Part shown: one piece after another, positions 53,536 through 62,890 of the stretch
How positions within the stretch are numbered: position 1 is the first letter of the stretch
How the letters are laid out: each line of letters begins with the position of its first letter
Origin: Polynucleobacter sp. TSB-Sco08W16
Lineage (GTDB): Bacteria; Pseudomonadota; Gammaproteobacteria; Burkholderiales; Burkholderiaceae
Direction: 5' to 3'
NCBI RefSeq assembly: GCF_018687455.1
Contig: NZ_CP061291.1
Location: 1,054,001 to 1,118,000 of the forward strand
DNA length: 64,000 bases
Translations under genes and position numbers: made by a program
Notes under the pieces: model-generated
The model's input: only the letters and a program-made list of their open reading frames with translations
Database searches by the model: none
What the model was told of the DNA's origin: nothing

Positions 53536-53805
53536 TTACTTCTCTCTCAGCTTTTGTAAAACTGTTTTAAAGGAGTCAGACTGAGACTCCTCTTCCAAGC
53601 TAGCTACCGAATCTTTGCGGCCAATTAACAAGTCCATCAGATCGTTGTCTTCTAGAGCCAGTAACTGGCTTAATACTTTTCCATCTTCTACGCTTAACTG
53701 GGCGCCGTAACGCTCAAAGAAACGTTGCAGAATTAAATCGTTCTCTAGCAAACCCCTACGGGCATCACTTTTTAAACGATATAACTCTGCATTGCCGAGG
53801 GTCAT
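53536..53805 (-). CDS. sdhE: SdhE (FAD assembly factor for SdhA)
   Basis: 89 residues with the RGxxE motif in ARRGLLENDLILQRFFERYG, and DNDLMDLLIG. Helps covalent FAD attachment to SdhA. Start overlaps the sdhB stop (ATGA). Placed right after sdhB, a usual betaproteobacterial arrangement. Confidence 0.93.
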   Translation of the reverse strand: MTLGNAELYRLKSDARRGLLENDLILQRFFERYGAQLSVEDGKVLSQLLALEDNDLMDLLIGRKDSVASLEEESQSDSFKTVLQKLREK

Positions 53806-54506
53806 ACCGCCCTACGAACCATTAACTCCTTGATCTTGCCAATCGCTTTGGTTGGATTCAAGTGCTTAGGACATACGTCCACGCAATTCATGATTGTGTG
53901 GCAACGGAATAAACGATATGGGTCCTCTAGGTTGTCCAAACGTTGCGCTGTATCTTCATCACGACTATCGGCAATGAAGCGATATGCCTGCAACAAACCT
54001 GCTGGACCAACGAACTTATCTGGATTCCACCAGAAAGACGGGCACGAAGTAGAGCAAGACGCGCACAAGATGCACTCGTAGAGGCCATTCAACTCTTCAC
54101 GCTCTTCAGGACTCTGGAGACGCTCTTTCTCTGGGGCTGGATTGTCATTCACTAAGTAAGGCTTGATAGACAAGTACTGCTTGAAGAACAAAGTCATGTC
54201 AACGATCAAGTCACGCACAACTGGCAAGCCAGGCAATGGGCGCAAGGTGATGACCTTAGGCAGAGTCAACATATTGGTCAAACAAGCTAAGCCATTTTTA
54301 CCGTTAATGTTCATCGCATCGGAACCGCACACACCTTCACGGCATGAGCGACGATAAGAAATACTGTCGTCTTGTTTCTTTAAGGAAATCAAAGCGTCCA
54401 ACAACATACGCTCACCAGTGAGCTCCAGCTCATAACGCTGCATGCGTGGTGCAGCATCAACATCTGGATCGTAGCGGTAAATTTCAAATATACGGATATC
54501 ACTCAT
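53802..54506 (-). CDS. sdhB: Succinate dehydrogenase iron-sulfur subunit
   Basis: 234 residues. [2Fe-2S] region CREGVCGSDAMNINGKNG, [4Fe-4S] CILCASCSTSCP and [3Fe-4S] CHTIMNCVDVCPKHLNP. 17 bases after sdhA. Confidence 0.98.
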   Translation of the reverse strand: MSDIRIFEIYRYDPDVDAAPRMQRYELELTGERMLLDALISLKKQDDSISYRRSCREGVCGSDAMNINGKNGLACLTNMLTLPKVITLRPLPGLPVVRDLIVDMTLFFKQYLSIKPYLVNDNPAPEKERLQSPEEREELNGLYECILCASCSTSCPSFWWNPDKFVGPAGLLQAYRFIADSRDEDTAQRLDNLEDPYRLFRCHTIMNCVDVCPKHLNPTKAIGKIKELMVRRAV

Positions 54507-54523
54507 TTTCTATTTCTCTTCGC

Positions 54524-56302
54524 TTAGAAAGTACGTTCTTTAGGAGGGAAGGACTCAACGGTCAAAGGCTTCAGCACAACTGGTTTGTAAGTGAGCTTAT
54601 TTCCTTCGCTATACCAAAGGGTATGCTTCATCCAGTTCTCATCATCGCGCTCTTGATGGTCATCATGTGAATGTGCGCCACGACTTTCTTTACGAGCTGC
54701 CGCAGAGATCATGGTTGCGTTTGCGGTCTCAACCAAGTTAGCTACTTCCAAAGCCTCAATACGGGCAGTATTGAAAATCTCGGATTTATCTTTGACCCAC
54801 AAATGTTTGGCACGCTCAGTCAACTTCGCCATTTGACGAACACCTTCATCCATCAATTCTTGATTGCGGAACACACCAGCATATTTCTGCATGCACTTAC
54901 GAATATCGTTAGCAACATCTTGGGCATATTCGCCAGAAGTAGAGTTATCTAACTTTGCAATGCGCTCCAATGTTTGCTGACCAGCATTTGCAGGCAATGG
55001 CTTGAACTCACGATTCTTCAGATTCAAGCCAACAATATGATTACCCGCGGCGCGACCGAACACTAAGAGGTCGAGCAAAGAGTTGGTTCCTAAACGGTTT
55101 GCACCGTGGACTGAAACGCATGAGCACTCGCCGATGGCATACAAACCATTAACGATTTCATTGTGAATGCCATTAGCCGGCACAACCACTTGACCGTTGA
55201 TATTAGTAGGAATGCCACCCATCTGATAGTGAATTGTTGGCACAACTGGAATTGGCTCTTTGGTCACGTCAACGTTAGCAAAGTTAATGCCGATTTCATA
55301 AACAGAAGGCAAACGCTTCATGATGGTCTCGGCGCCAATATGTGTCAGATCGAGCACAACATAGTCGCCATTAGGACCACAACCGCGCCCTTCTTTGATC
55401 TCTTGGTCCATGCAACGAGAAACGAAGTCGCGTGGTGCTAAATCTTTATAGGTTGGCGCATAACGCTCCATGAAACGTTCGCCGTCTTTATTGCGCAAGA
55501 TACCGCCTTCACCACGGCAACCTTCTGTCAATAACACCCCTGCACCAGCTACGCCAGTTGGGTGGAATTGCCAGAACTCCATGTCTTCTAATGGAATATT
55601 TGCGCGAGCTGCAAGACCCATACCGTCACCAGTATTAATAAATGCGTTAGTAGACGCATCCCAAATACGGCCTGCACCGCCAGTAGCCAACATAACGACC
55701 TTGGCCTCCAAGATGTAAACCTGACCTGTTTCCATTTCGAGAGCAGTTACACCAACAACATCACCCTCGTCATCGCGGATCAAATCGAGCGCCAACCATT
55801 CAACAAAGAAATTGGTTTTTGCACGTACGTTACGCTGATACAAGGTATGCAACATGGCATGACCGGTACGGTCAGCTGCAGCGCAAGCGCGTTGCACAGC
55901 TTTTTCACCATAGTTTGCAGTGTGTCCACCGAATGGGCGCTGATAGATCGTGCCGTCTGGGTTACGGTCAAACGGCATACCAAAGTGCTCTAACTCGTAA
56001 ACAACTTTCGGAGCTTCGCGACACATGAATTCGATCACGTCCTGGTCACCCAACCAATCAGATCCTTTGATGGTGTCGTAAAAATGATAGTGCCAATTAT
56101 CTTCACTCATATTGCCTAGTGAAGCGCCGATACCACCTTGCGCAGCCACTGTATGTGAACGTGTTGGGAAAACTTTTGTAAGTACAGCAACATTCAAGCC
56201 GGCTTCTGCCAACTGCAATGAAGCCCGCATACCAGAACCGCCCGCACCAACAATCACCGCATCAAAGCGGCGACGTGGCAATGATTTTTGAATTGCAGTC
56301 AT
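54524..56302 (-). CDS. sdhA: Succinate dehydrogenase flavoprotein subunit
   Basis: 592 residues from the ATG at 56302; a longer frame would overlap sdhD. FAD motif IVGAGGSGMRASLQLAEAG; flavinylated histidine in TRSHTVAAQGGIGASLGN; substrate-site HPTGVAGAG and RGEGGIL. Four bases after sdhD. Confidence 0.98.
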   Translation of the reverse strand: MTAIQKSLPRRRFDAVIVGAGGSGMRASLQLAEAGLNVAVLTKVFPTRSHTVAAQGGIGASLGNMSEDNWHYHFYDTIKGSDWLGDQDVIEFMCREAPKVVYELEHFGMPFDRNPDGTIYQRPFGGHTANYGEKAVQRACAAADRTGHAMLHTLYQRNVRAKTNFFVEWLALDLIRDDEGDVVGVTALEMETGQVYILEAKVVMLATGGAGRIWDASTNAFINTGDGMGLAARANIPLEDMEFWQFHPTGVAGAGVLLTEGCRGEGGILRNKDGERFMERYAPTYKDLAPRDFVSRCMDQEIKEGRGCGPNGDYVVLDLTHIGAETIMKRLPSVYEIGINFANVDVTKEPIPVVPTIHYQMGGIPTNINGQVVVPANGIHNEIVNGLYAIGECSCVSVHGANRLGTNSLLDLLVFGRAAGNHIVGLNLKNREFKPLPANAGQQTLERIAKLDNSTSGEYAQDVANDIRKCMQKYAGVFRNQELMDEGVRQMAKLTERAKHLWVKDKSEIFNTARIEALEVANLVETANATMISAAARKESRGAHSHDDHQERDDENWMKHTLWYSEGNKLTYKPVVLKPLTVESFPPKERTF

Positions 56303-56306
56303 CGAA

Positions 56307-56672
56307 TTACACTTTCCACAAAATTTGTACGGCGTATGCCGCACAGGCTACTAAATACAGAACAGTTAATACTTGCAGCGTTAAACGAATGCTGACAGGC
56401 TTGATGTAGTCCATCCAGATATCGCGCACACCAATCCAAGCATGATAGAAAAGGCTGAACAAGGCCAGGAGGGTAAGAAGCTTCATCAACTGGTTGCTGA
56501 ATAAGCCAGACCAACCTTCGTAGGTCGCACTGCCGGTGATGCAATAGTCAATCAAAAGAACAACCGTAAATACCACCATCACAATCGCAGTAATACGTTG
56601 AATGATCCACTCTTTAAGGCCGTAATGAGCGCCTACAACTAAGCGCTTTGGTCCAATTTGATAAATAGGCAT
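56307..56672 (-). CDS. sdhD: Succinate dehydrogenase membrane anchor subunit D
   Basis: 121 residues, three membrane helices. FYHAWIGVRDIWMDYIKP carries the haem-b-side histidine and the quinone-site aspartate-tyrosine. 22 bases after sdhC. Confidence 0.95.
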   Translation of the reverse strand: MPIYQIGPKRLVVGAHYGLKEWIIQRITAIVMVVFTVVLLIDYCITGSATYEGWSGLFSNQLMKLLTLLALFSLFYHAWIGVRDIWMDYIKPVSIRLTLQVLTVLYLVACAAYAVQILWKV

Positions 56673-56694
56673 GAAATTTCCTTAAGTGATGTGC

Positions 56695-57114
56695 TTAGTA
56701 CAAGCCGAATAATTTAAGACCTACTGCTGCAGTCAGAGCGATACCCACAATCAATACGATGATTGCTGAACGGTTGGACTCTGACTTCTCTACGCCGATT
56801 TCTAAATCGAGCAAGAGGTAGCGAATACCGGCACAGAAGTGGTGCAAGAAACACCAGATCAAACCTAGACAAATAATTTTGATCAGCACATGGCCGGTCA
56901 AAGCCTGAAACTTTTGATAACTCAGTTCAGAAGCCAAGCTCTGATCTAAAAGATACAAAATGAATGGCAACAAGAGGAACAAAACTGCTCCGCTGATACG
57001 GTGAAGAATCGAAACTTTACCGGCCCAAGGAAGGCGGTATTTCACCAACTGGGCTAGACCAATGTTTTTGTAGACCGGTCTGTCTTTTTTTACGTTTTGC
57101 TGTGCATCAACCAT
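56695..57114 (-). CDS. sdhC: Succinate dehydrogenase cytochrome b556 subunit
   Basis: 139 residues from the ATG at 57114. KVSILHRISGAVLFLLLPF with the quinone-site Ser/Arg; haem ligand histidine in HHFCAGIRYLLLDLE. First gene of sdhCDABE; a C-rich/G-rich leader region lies upstream. Confidence 0.95.
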   Translation of the reverse strand: MVDAQQNVKKDRPVYKNIGLAQLVKYRLPWAGKVSILHRISGAVLFLLLPFILYLLDQSLASELSYQKFQALTGHVLIKIICLGLIWCFLHHFCAGIRYLLLDLEIGVEKSESNRSAIIVLIVGIALTAAVGLKLFGLY

Positions 57115-57186
57115 GGGCAATCTCTATGTTTAGGTGGAGGTTCAGTGTGACTTTGTTGTGTCGCAACATATTCTATTGGAAACCTT

Positions 57187-57230
57187 GGGGGTGGTGGGGG
57201 TTTTTAAGGGTTTATAGGGGTTAAAAGGGG
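57187..57230 (+). repeat. G-run tract (possible G-quadruplex; C-rich on the transcribed minus strand)
   Basis: Five G runs: GGGGG 57187-57191, GGGGG 57196-57200, GGG 57208-57210, GGGG 57217-57220, GGGG 57227-57230, with loops of 4-7 bases of mostly T/A. They lie in the 130-base gap between the gntR stop and sdhC. The minus-strand transcript would be C-rich and G-poor, also the style of a Rho utilisation site. Confidence 0.6.
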
Positions 57231-57244
57231 TTTTGCAGATAAGT

Positions 57245-57988
57245 TCAGTTCAATTTATTTTCGTAATGCTGCTCGGAAGTGTCATATCTTGCATGCCTAA
57301 TTTCTACTGGTTTATTCCCGTAGGTGAACGCTACGCGCTCTACCGATAGGAGTGGCGCGCCCACGGACAACTTGAGATGATTTGCCAGCAATTCATCTGC
57401 TGCTATTGCCTTGATCTTTTCTTCAGCTCTCACCATGTGGGTGGCGTATTGGCTTTCATACAAGGCATAGACTGGGGCATGCCACTCATTAAGAGTCTCA
57501 AGATCCAAGCCTTTAAAGCGGGCCCCTGGAAGCCAAATCTCTTCAAAAACAACGGGTTGGCCAGCAAAACTCTGCACCCGATCAATGTAAACAACCGGAT
57601 CACCTGCCTTTAATTTAAGCAAATTGGCAATATAAGCGGTGGCTTTTGTGGTTTGGCACACTAAAAAACGGCTGGTGAGGTGGAATTTCTCACCTGAATC
57701 AGGGGCTAAACGCAAGAAGCGGTACTGCCAATCATCTTCTTGATGGGTTGCTACAAAAGTACCCTTCCCCTGCCTTCTGACCAGTAGGCTTTGAGCAGCA
57801 AGCTCGTCAATCGCCTTCCGAACCGTGCCCTGGCTGACTGCATATCGCGCAGCCAATTCCATTTCACTAGGAATAGCTTCGCCCGGCAGCCACTCTGAGG
57901 CTTGCAGACTAGCCAAAATCATTGCCTTGATCTGTTCATACAGAGGGCTAAATGAGGCAACAGGCAAATTAACTTCTGACAAATTCAC
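57245..57988 (-). CDS. GntR-family (HutC subfamily) regulator
   Basis: 247 residues. Winged-helix GntR domain at about 10-80 (EMELAARYAVSQGTVRKAIDELAAQ) and a UTRA ligand domain at about 95-240. Starts at GTG 57988 with no ideally spaced Shine-Dalgarno (GGAG is nearly adjacent); the TTG two codons in is possible. Between sdhC and divergent mdh, so TCA-cycle control is likely but not shown. Confidence 0.88.
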   Translation of the reverse strand: MNLSEVNLPVASFSPLYEQIKAMILASLQASEWLPGEAIPSEMELAARYAVSQGTVRKAIDELAAQSLLVRRQGKGTFVATHQEDDWQYRFLRLAPDSGEKFHLTSRFLVCQTTKATAYIANLLKLKAGDPVVYIDRVQSFAGQPVVFEEIWLPGARFKGLDLETLNEWHAPVYALYESQYATHMVRAEEKIKAIAADELLANHLKLSVGAPLLSVERVAFTYGNKPVEIRHARYDTSEQHYENKLN

Positions 57989-58029
57989 TCCATGAGGACA
58001 TCAATTGGATAAAATTCTGAGTAATTCTA

Positions 58030-58043
58030 GTCTTATATAAGAC
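58030..58043. promoter_or_regulatory. 14-bp palindrome GTCTTATATAAGAC (candidate GntR operator)
   Basis: A perfect palindrome in the 153-base gntR-mdh divergent gap, 42 bases upstream of the gntR start and just upstream of the mdh promoter. GntR-family proteins bind such two-fold symmetric sites. I do not see another copy in the sdhC or gltA upstream gaps. Confidence 0.6.
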
Positions 58044-58047
58044 GTCA

Positions 58048-58077
58048 TTGACAGTTTAAAGGGAAACTCCCTACACT
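58048..58077 (+). promoter_or_regulatory. Candidate sigma-70 promoter of mdh
   Basis: TTGACA at 58048-58053 (perfect -35) and TACACT at 58072-58077, spacer 18. It would start transcription about 58 bases before the mdh ATG. The palindrome just upstream ends four bases before the -35. Confidence 0.65.
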
Positions 58078-58141
58078 TGAATGGATAATAGAAAAGTTTT
58101 CATTAATCAACCTACTTAACCTTCCTTTGGAGTAATTAGTA

Positions 58142-59131
58142 ATGGCAAAAGCCCCAATGCGTGTCGCCGTAACCGGTGCAGCCGGTCAAATCGGATATTC
58201 CCTCCTATTCCGCATCGCCAATGGCGACCTTTTGGGCAAGGATCAGCCCGTGATCCTGCAATTACTTGAAATTCCAGACGAAAAGGCGCAGAAAGCCTTA
58301 GGCGGCGTGATTATGGAGCTCGAAGACTGTGCATTCCCTCTATTGGCAGGCGTTACAGCGCACTCCGACCCATTGACTGCATTTAAAGATATCGACGTTG
58401 CCCTTCTAGTTGGCGCGCGTCCACGCGGTCCTGGCATGGAACGCAAAGATTTACTCTCTGCTAACGCTCAAATCTTCACTGCACAAGGCAAGGCATTGAA
58501 TGCAGTTGCGAAGAAGACTGTCAAAGTATTGGTTGTTGGCAACCCAGCAAATACAAACGCTTACATCGCCATGAAATCTGCTCCAGATATTCCTGCAAAA
58601 AACTTTACAGCGATGTTACGTCTCGATCACAACCGCGCACTCTCACAATTGGCTAACAAATTAAACAAGCCTGTTGCTGGCATTGAAAAGTTGGTTGTAT
58701 GGGGTAACCATAGTCCAACGATGTACCCCGACTATCGCTTTGCAACAATTGATGGCAAGTCAGTGAAAGATTCAATCAACGATGCAGCCTGGAACAAAGA
58801 TGTGTTCATTCCAACTGTTGGTAAACGCGGTGCAGCCATCATTGATGCACGCGGCCTATCATCTGCAGCCTCTGCAGCGAACGCAGCAATTGATCACGTT
58901 CATGACTGGGTTCTCGGAACGAATGGCAAATGGGTCACCATGGGCATTCCTTCCAAAGGCGAATATGAGATTCCAGCTGAAGTCATTTATGGCTTCCCAG
59001 TGACATGTGAAAACGGTGAGTACAAAATGATCGAAGGTTTAGAGATCGACGAGTTCTCACGTGAACGTATGACTCACACATTGAATGAATTGCTTGAAGA
59101 GCAGGCTGGCGTTAAGCATTTGCTCCCTTAA
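58142..59131 (+). CDS. mdh: Malate dehydrogenase
   Basis: 329 residues. NAD motif VTGAAGQIGYSLLFRIANG, catalytic WGNHSPTMYPD and RLDHNRALSQLA; 'cytosolic-type' length as in many betaproteobacteria. TTTGGAGT ribosome site. Followed 18 bases later by a small secreted gene. Confidence 0.97.
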   Translation: MAKAPMRVAVTGAAGQIGYSLLFRIANGDLLGKDQPVILQLLEIPDEKAQKALGGVIMELEDCAFPLLAGVTAHSDPLTAFKDIDVALLVGARPRGPGMERKDLLSANAQIFTAQGKALNAVAKKTVKVLVVGNPANTNAYIAMKSAPDIPAKNFTAMLRLDHNRALSQLANKLNKPVAGIEKLVVWGNHSPTMYPDYRFATIDGKSVKDSINDAAWNKDVFIPTVGKRGAAIIDARGLSSAASAANAAIDHVHDWVLGTNGKWVTMGIPSKGEYEIPAEVIYGFPVTCENGEYKMIEGLEIDEFSRERMTHTLNELLEEQAGVKHLLP

Positions 59132-59149
59132 TTTTTCTAGGAAAGCTAC

Positions 59150-59527
59150 ATGAAAAAATCCCTTCTCAGCATTAGCCTTGCAATTGCTTGCCTCACTGGG
59201 GCCGCCAATGTCAGCGCGGCTAGTGAAGAAGTTTTCACTTGGACCTGTAGCGAGAGCAAGCAGTTCAAAACCTCGGGCACTACCGAGAAAGTGAATCTCG
59301 TTTGGGAATCAAGAACTTATGAATTAGATCGCCAAACTTCATTGCCTGGTAGCCTGCGCTACAAGAATCCCAATACTGGCCACGACCTGGTTGTGTTGGG
59401 CAATAAAGCCATGTTGTTTAACATCAAGACTGGTAATCGTCTTGCTGATTTCTGCCAAACAGCTGAAATGAAAGCCGGTAAATTACCTCACTTGTTTGCG
59501 GGCGCTGAGCCATTCGTACAAAACTAA
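59150..59527 (+). CDS. Periplasmic protein, probable MliC/PliC-like lysozyme inhibitor
   Basis: 125 residues; signal peptide (cut near VSAAS), no lipobox cysteine. FTWTCSESKQFKT, VNLVWESRTYELDRQTSLPGSLRY, NKAMLF and DFCQTAEM recall the MliC beta-barrel (two cysteines far apart, strand with SG-RY). AGGAAA site 18 bases after mdh. The family assignment is tentative. Confidence 0.55.
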   Translation: MKKSLLSISLAIACLTGAANVSAASEEVFTWTCSESKQFKTSGTTEKVNLVWESRTYELDRQTSLPGSLRYKNPNTGHDLVVLGNKAMLFNIKTGNRLADFCQTAEMKAGKLPHLFAGAEPFVQN

Positions 59528-59546
59528 GTTTTTAGTAGCATTGAAC

Positions 59547-59577
59547 AAAAAAGCCGAGAGATCCTCGGCTTTTTTCT
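59547..59577. terminator. Bidirectional intrinsic terminator
   Basis: AAGCCGAG-N5-CTCGGCTT with A tract before and T tract after, between the plus-strand mdh-secreted gene unit and the convergent DUF2863 gene. Confidence 0.9.
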
Positions 59578-59594
59578 TATGCATCTCGTCACTG

Positions 59595-60806
59595 CTAATG
59601 AAAGAGTGGCTGTTGTGTTGGCGTATCTTCAGGCATCTCTGCGTGTACCGCTTCCCCAGATCGATCTGGAAACAAAGGGGCCCCGCAGTCATCACATAGT
59701 TCTGGATCAAATAACATCGCGTGACGGAAAACATCCTCTACGCCAGCATCGTGTAATGCGTCACAGATTTTCTTAATTGGGCTTTCATCATCCGATAAAT
59801 CATTAAGAGCATCGCTAGCCACGCTTTCACGATCGTATAAAGGCCAAATAACACCATACATAATTTCAGGCGAGCCTTTAGCGCTAAAGGAAATGCGATA
59901 TTCATCCGCCTGCTCTTCACCAAATGCGCCAACCACACAAGATAAGCCTGCCGGCAGAATGCCCAGCGTGCTCTCAAGGAAATTAACAGCAGCACGAATG
60001 CTTAACGGACGCACGTGTTTGTCAGCTAAGCGACAGTTAGTGAAATAAGCCTCAGGCAGTAAGAGCTCAAACTCGCAACCAGGCAACATCGAGGCAATCG
60101 GCTCTTGCATGGCATTTTGCCAACCGATCAAACTTACACCCCGCTCTTGTCTTGTGGGTGATTCTTCTTGCCACTTAAAGATCGGTGATCCACTAGGTGC
60201 GCTGAGGGCGGCAATAATAAAACGCGGATCAGCCAATACAGCAATGGTCTCTGACATATCGCGTAACTCAAGCTTGACATCGCTACCCAAGATCGCAGCA
60301 GTAGCCAAGGACTCCGTTAATAGACGTGTTTGGCAATGGGAATGCGGCATTTGATCGATGCTATATAGCCAGGGAACAATTGCTAAGCGTGTATCGGTAG
60401 CTGCTATCGCAGCATGCAAAGCACCGGCTGTCGACTCAATCAAATTAGTTGGCATAGGGCCAGACGGGATTTGATAGCGAGTGTGCGCCACAATTGGCAG
60501 AGCCAATAACAGCACATCCCATTCCTGCCCTTCATGCTCCATCTTCAAGGACTCGGCTAGGGTTTCAGCACAATCTGCCAACACTTCAAATGCAACCGTA
60601 TTAATGCGGAAAGTTTGATCTAAAGCTGCGTCAATCACATTTTGATTTTGACTCTTGAGCAAACGCATGAGGCGCACATTGAGGCGCTCTTCCCAAAAGC
60701 GATCCTCTACAAGACTCCCAGAGGCTGCCAAGGAAATAGCATCAGCCACCAACTTGTCGACCTCTGGTGAGGTGCGTTGAGATGGTTTAGTGCGATGTAC
60801 GGCCAT
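59595..60806 (-). CDS. DUF2863 family protein
   Basis: 403 residues, a family restricted mostly to Burkholderiales. SGSPIFKWQEESPTRQERGVSLIGWQNAMQ and C-terminal CDDCGAPLFPD (a possible zinc site). Function unknown. Start and yaaA stop share TAATG, so the two are co-translated. Confidence 0.85.
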   Translation of the reverse strand: MAVHRTKPSQRTSPEVDKLVADAISLAASGSLVEDRFWEERLNVRLMRLLKSQNQNVIDAALDQTFRINTVAFEVLADCAETLAESLKMEHEGQEWDVLLLALPIVAHTRYQIPSGPMPTNLIESTAGALHAAIAATDTRLAIVPWLYSIDQMPHSHCQTRLLTESLATAAILGSDVKLELRDMSETIAVLADPRFIIAALSAPSGSPIFKWQEESPTRQERGVSLIGWQNAMQEPIASMLPGCEFELLLPEAYFTNCRLADKHVRPLSIRAAVNFLESTLGILPAGLSCVVGAFGEEQADEYRISFSAKGSPEIMYGVIWPLYDRESVASDALNDLSDDESPIKKICDALHDAGVEDVFRHAMLFDPELCDDCGAPLFPDRSGEAVHAEMPEDTPTQQPLFH

Positions 60807-61582
60807 TATTTTTTCTCTGCCCGTCTAAAAATGGGTTTTTCTGGTTTGGATTCGGCTGCATAGTATTTATAACCATCCAAATTAAAACCTTTTAAATCTG
60901 CCGGATCGGTAATTCGATTCTCCACTACATATCTAGCCATTAAGCCACGGGCGCGTTTGGCATAGAAAGAAATAATTTTGTACTTGCCATCTTTAGCATC
61001 CTGAAAAACAGGGGCAATCACGGGACAACCCAACTCTTGAGCTTGCAGCACCTTGAAATACTCCTCTGAGGCTAAGTTCAGCAAGACAGGCTTTTTCTGT
61101 TTATCCAGTACCTTTTTTAGCGAGTCAGTTACCCTGCTCCCCCAAAAGGCATATAGATCTTTTCCCCTAGCATTCTTCAAGGAAGTACCCATCTCTAGTC
61201 GGTAGGCCTGCATCAAATCCAAAGGCCTTAAAGCGCCATACAGACCGGACAAAATGCGAATGTGCTCTTGAGCGAAATCAACCGCCTTGGCATTGAGGGT
61301 TTTGACATCAAAGCCGTCATAAACATCGCCATCAAACGCATAGATAGCAGGCTTGCTATTTTCTTCGGTAAATTTTTTGGACCAGTCGCGGTACCGCCCC
61401 ACGTTTAGAGTGGCTAATTGGTCTGATAAGCCCATCAGCTTAGACACGTCCTGAGGAGCCAGTTTCTTAAGATCCGAGATCAACTTAGCGGATTCTGAGA
61501 CAAACTCAGGCAAGGTGGGTGCCTTGACCTTCACAGGAGTCTTGTAATCCAAGGATTTAGCGGGAGAAAGGACGATCAGCAT
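60806..61582 (-). CDS. yaaA: Peroxide stress protein YaaA (DUF328/UPF0246)
   Basis: 258 residues. VLSPAKSLDYKTP, LYGALRPLDLMQAYRLEMG and YYAAESKPEKPIF are the family pattern. YaaA limits free iron and DNA damage under peroxide stress in E. coli. First gene of the minus pair, divergent from ybdL-like gene. Confidence 0.93.
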   Translation of the reverse strand: MLIVLSPAKSLDYKTPVKVKAPTLPEFVSESAKLISDLKKLAPQDVSKLMGLSDQLATLNVGRYRDWSKKFTEENSKPAIYAFDGDVYDGFDVKTLNAKAVDFAQEHIRILSGLYGALRPLDLMQAYRLEMGTSLKNARGKDLYAFWGSRVTDSLKKVLDKQKKPVLLNLASEEYFKVLQAQELGCPVIAPVFQDAKDGKYKIISFYAKRARGLMARYVVENRITDPADLKGFNLDGYKYYAAESKPEKPIFRRAEKK

Positions 61583-61674
61583 GGCACAATTTGTATATGT
61601 ATTTCTTCCATTCTAGCGACTACCAGATTTATCCGCATAAAAGCCCCATAGAGCACAGATAGCCCTCTTTTGTC

Positions 61675-62874
61675 ATGATCTCCCCCAATCTCACTCCCTC
61701 GTTCCCAAGCCGCCTGCCTCAGGTTGGCACAACGATATTTACGGTGATGTCGGCGCTGGCCACAAAACATCAGGCGATTAATTTAGGGCAAGGTTTTCCG
61801 GATTTCCCATGCGATCGCGATTTGATTGCCAAAGTGAATGAGGCGATGCTGGCTGATCACAATCAATATCCTCCAATGATCGGGGTTGCAGAACTTCGAC
61901 ATGGTGTTTCACAAAAGATTCAGAATTTATACGGACATCATTACGATCCAGATTCTGAAATCACCATCACTGCTGGCGGTACTCAAGGAATTTTGACCGC
62001 CATTCTCTCTTGTGTAAGTCCCGGCGATGAAGTGGTCATCATTGAACCCGCTTATGACAGCTATAGACCTTCGATTGAATTGGCTGGTGGTAAAACCATC
62101 GCTGTTTCATTAGAGCTTGTGCGCGATCAACATGGTCATGTGTCCTCTTACAGCATTCCATGGAATGCCTTAGCAAAAGTCATTCATGCCAAAACGCGTC
62201 TACTCATCATCAACACACCACACAATCCAACCGGGATGGTTTGGCAAAAGGCAGACCTAGATCGTTTGGCTAAATTGCTGAAAGACACCTCAACCCTAGT
62301 CTTAAGTGACGAGGTTTATGAGCATATGGTCTTTGATGGCGCTCATCATCACAGCGTTGCCTCCCACCCAGAACTAGCAGCACGCAGTTTTTTGATCTCC
62401 AGTTTTGGCAAAACCTATCATGTCACTGGCTGGAAGGTCGGCTATGTTGCTGCGCCTATTTCACTCACTGCTGAGTTTCGGAAGGTACACCAGTTCAATG
62501 TGTTTACCGTGAACACCCCAATGCAGTATGGTTTAGCTGCTTATCTTTTCGATCCATCTCATTACTTAAACCTCCCTACTTTCTATCAAGCGAAGCGAGA
62601 TTTCTTTAGGGCGGGTTTAGAGCAAACCCAATTTAAGCTATTACCAACACCTGGAACCTATTTCCAATCGGTTGATTACACAGCGCTGAGTATCCCGGAA
62701 GCAAAATTACCAGAAGCAGATTTTTGTAAATGGCTCACTACTGAAGTGGGGGTCGCAGCCATTCCTGTTTCTGCGTTTTATGAGCAGGCAACCGAATCTG
62801 GCGTCATTCGCTTTTGTTTTGCTAAACAAGAACAAACATTAACAACTGCCTTGCAACGTTTACAAGCCCTATAG
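61675..62874 (+). CDS. ybdL: Methionine/aromatic aminotransferase, YbdL-like
   Basis: 399 residues. PLP lysine in SSFGKTYHVTGWKVGY; GQGFPDFPCDRDLI, TAGGTQGILTAI, NTPHNPTGMVW. Resembles E. coli YbdL (methionine-preferring transaminase, kynurenine aminotransferase fold). Substrate preference inferred. Confidence 0.88.
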   Translation: MISPNLTPSFPSRLPQVGTTIFTVMSALATKHQAINLGQGFPDFPCDRDLIAKVNEAMLADHNQYPPMIGVAELRHGVSQKIQNLYGHHYDPDSEITITAGGTQGILTAILSCVSPGDEVVIIEPAYDSYRPSIELAGGKTIAVSLELVRDQHGHVSSYSIPWNALAKVIHAKTRLLIINTPHNPTGMVWQKADLDRLAKLLKDTSTLVLSDEVYEHMVFDGAHHHSVASHPELAARSFLISSFGKTYHVTGWKVGYVAAPISLTAEFRKVHQFNVFTVNTPMQYGLAAYLFDPSHYLNLPTFYQAKRDFFRAGLEQTQFKLLPTPGTYFQSVDYTALSIPEAKLPEADFCKWLTTEVGVAAIPVSAFYEQATESGVIRFCFAKQEQTLTTALQRLQAL

Positions 62875-62890
62875 ATATCGAGAAAAGATA

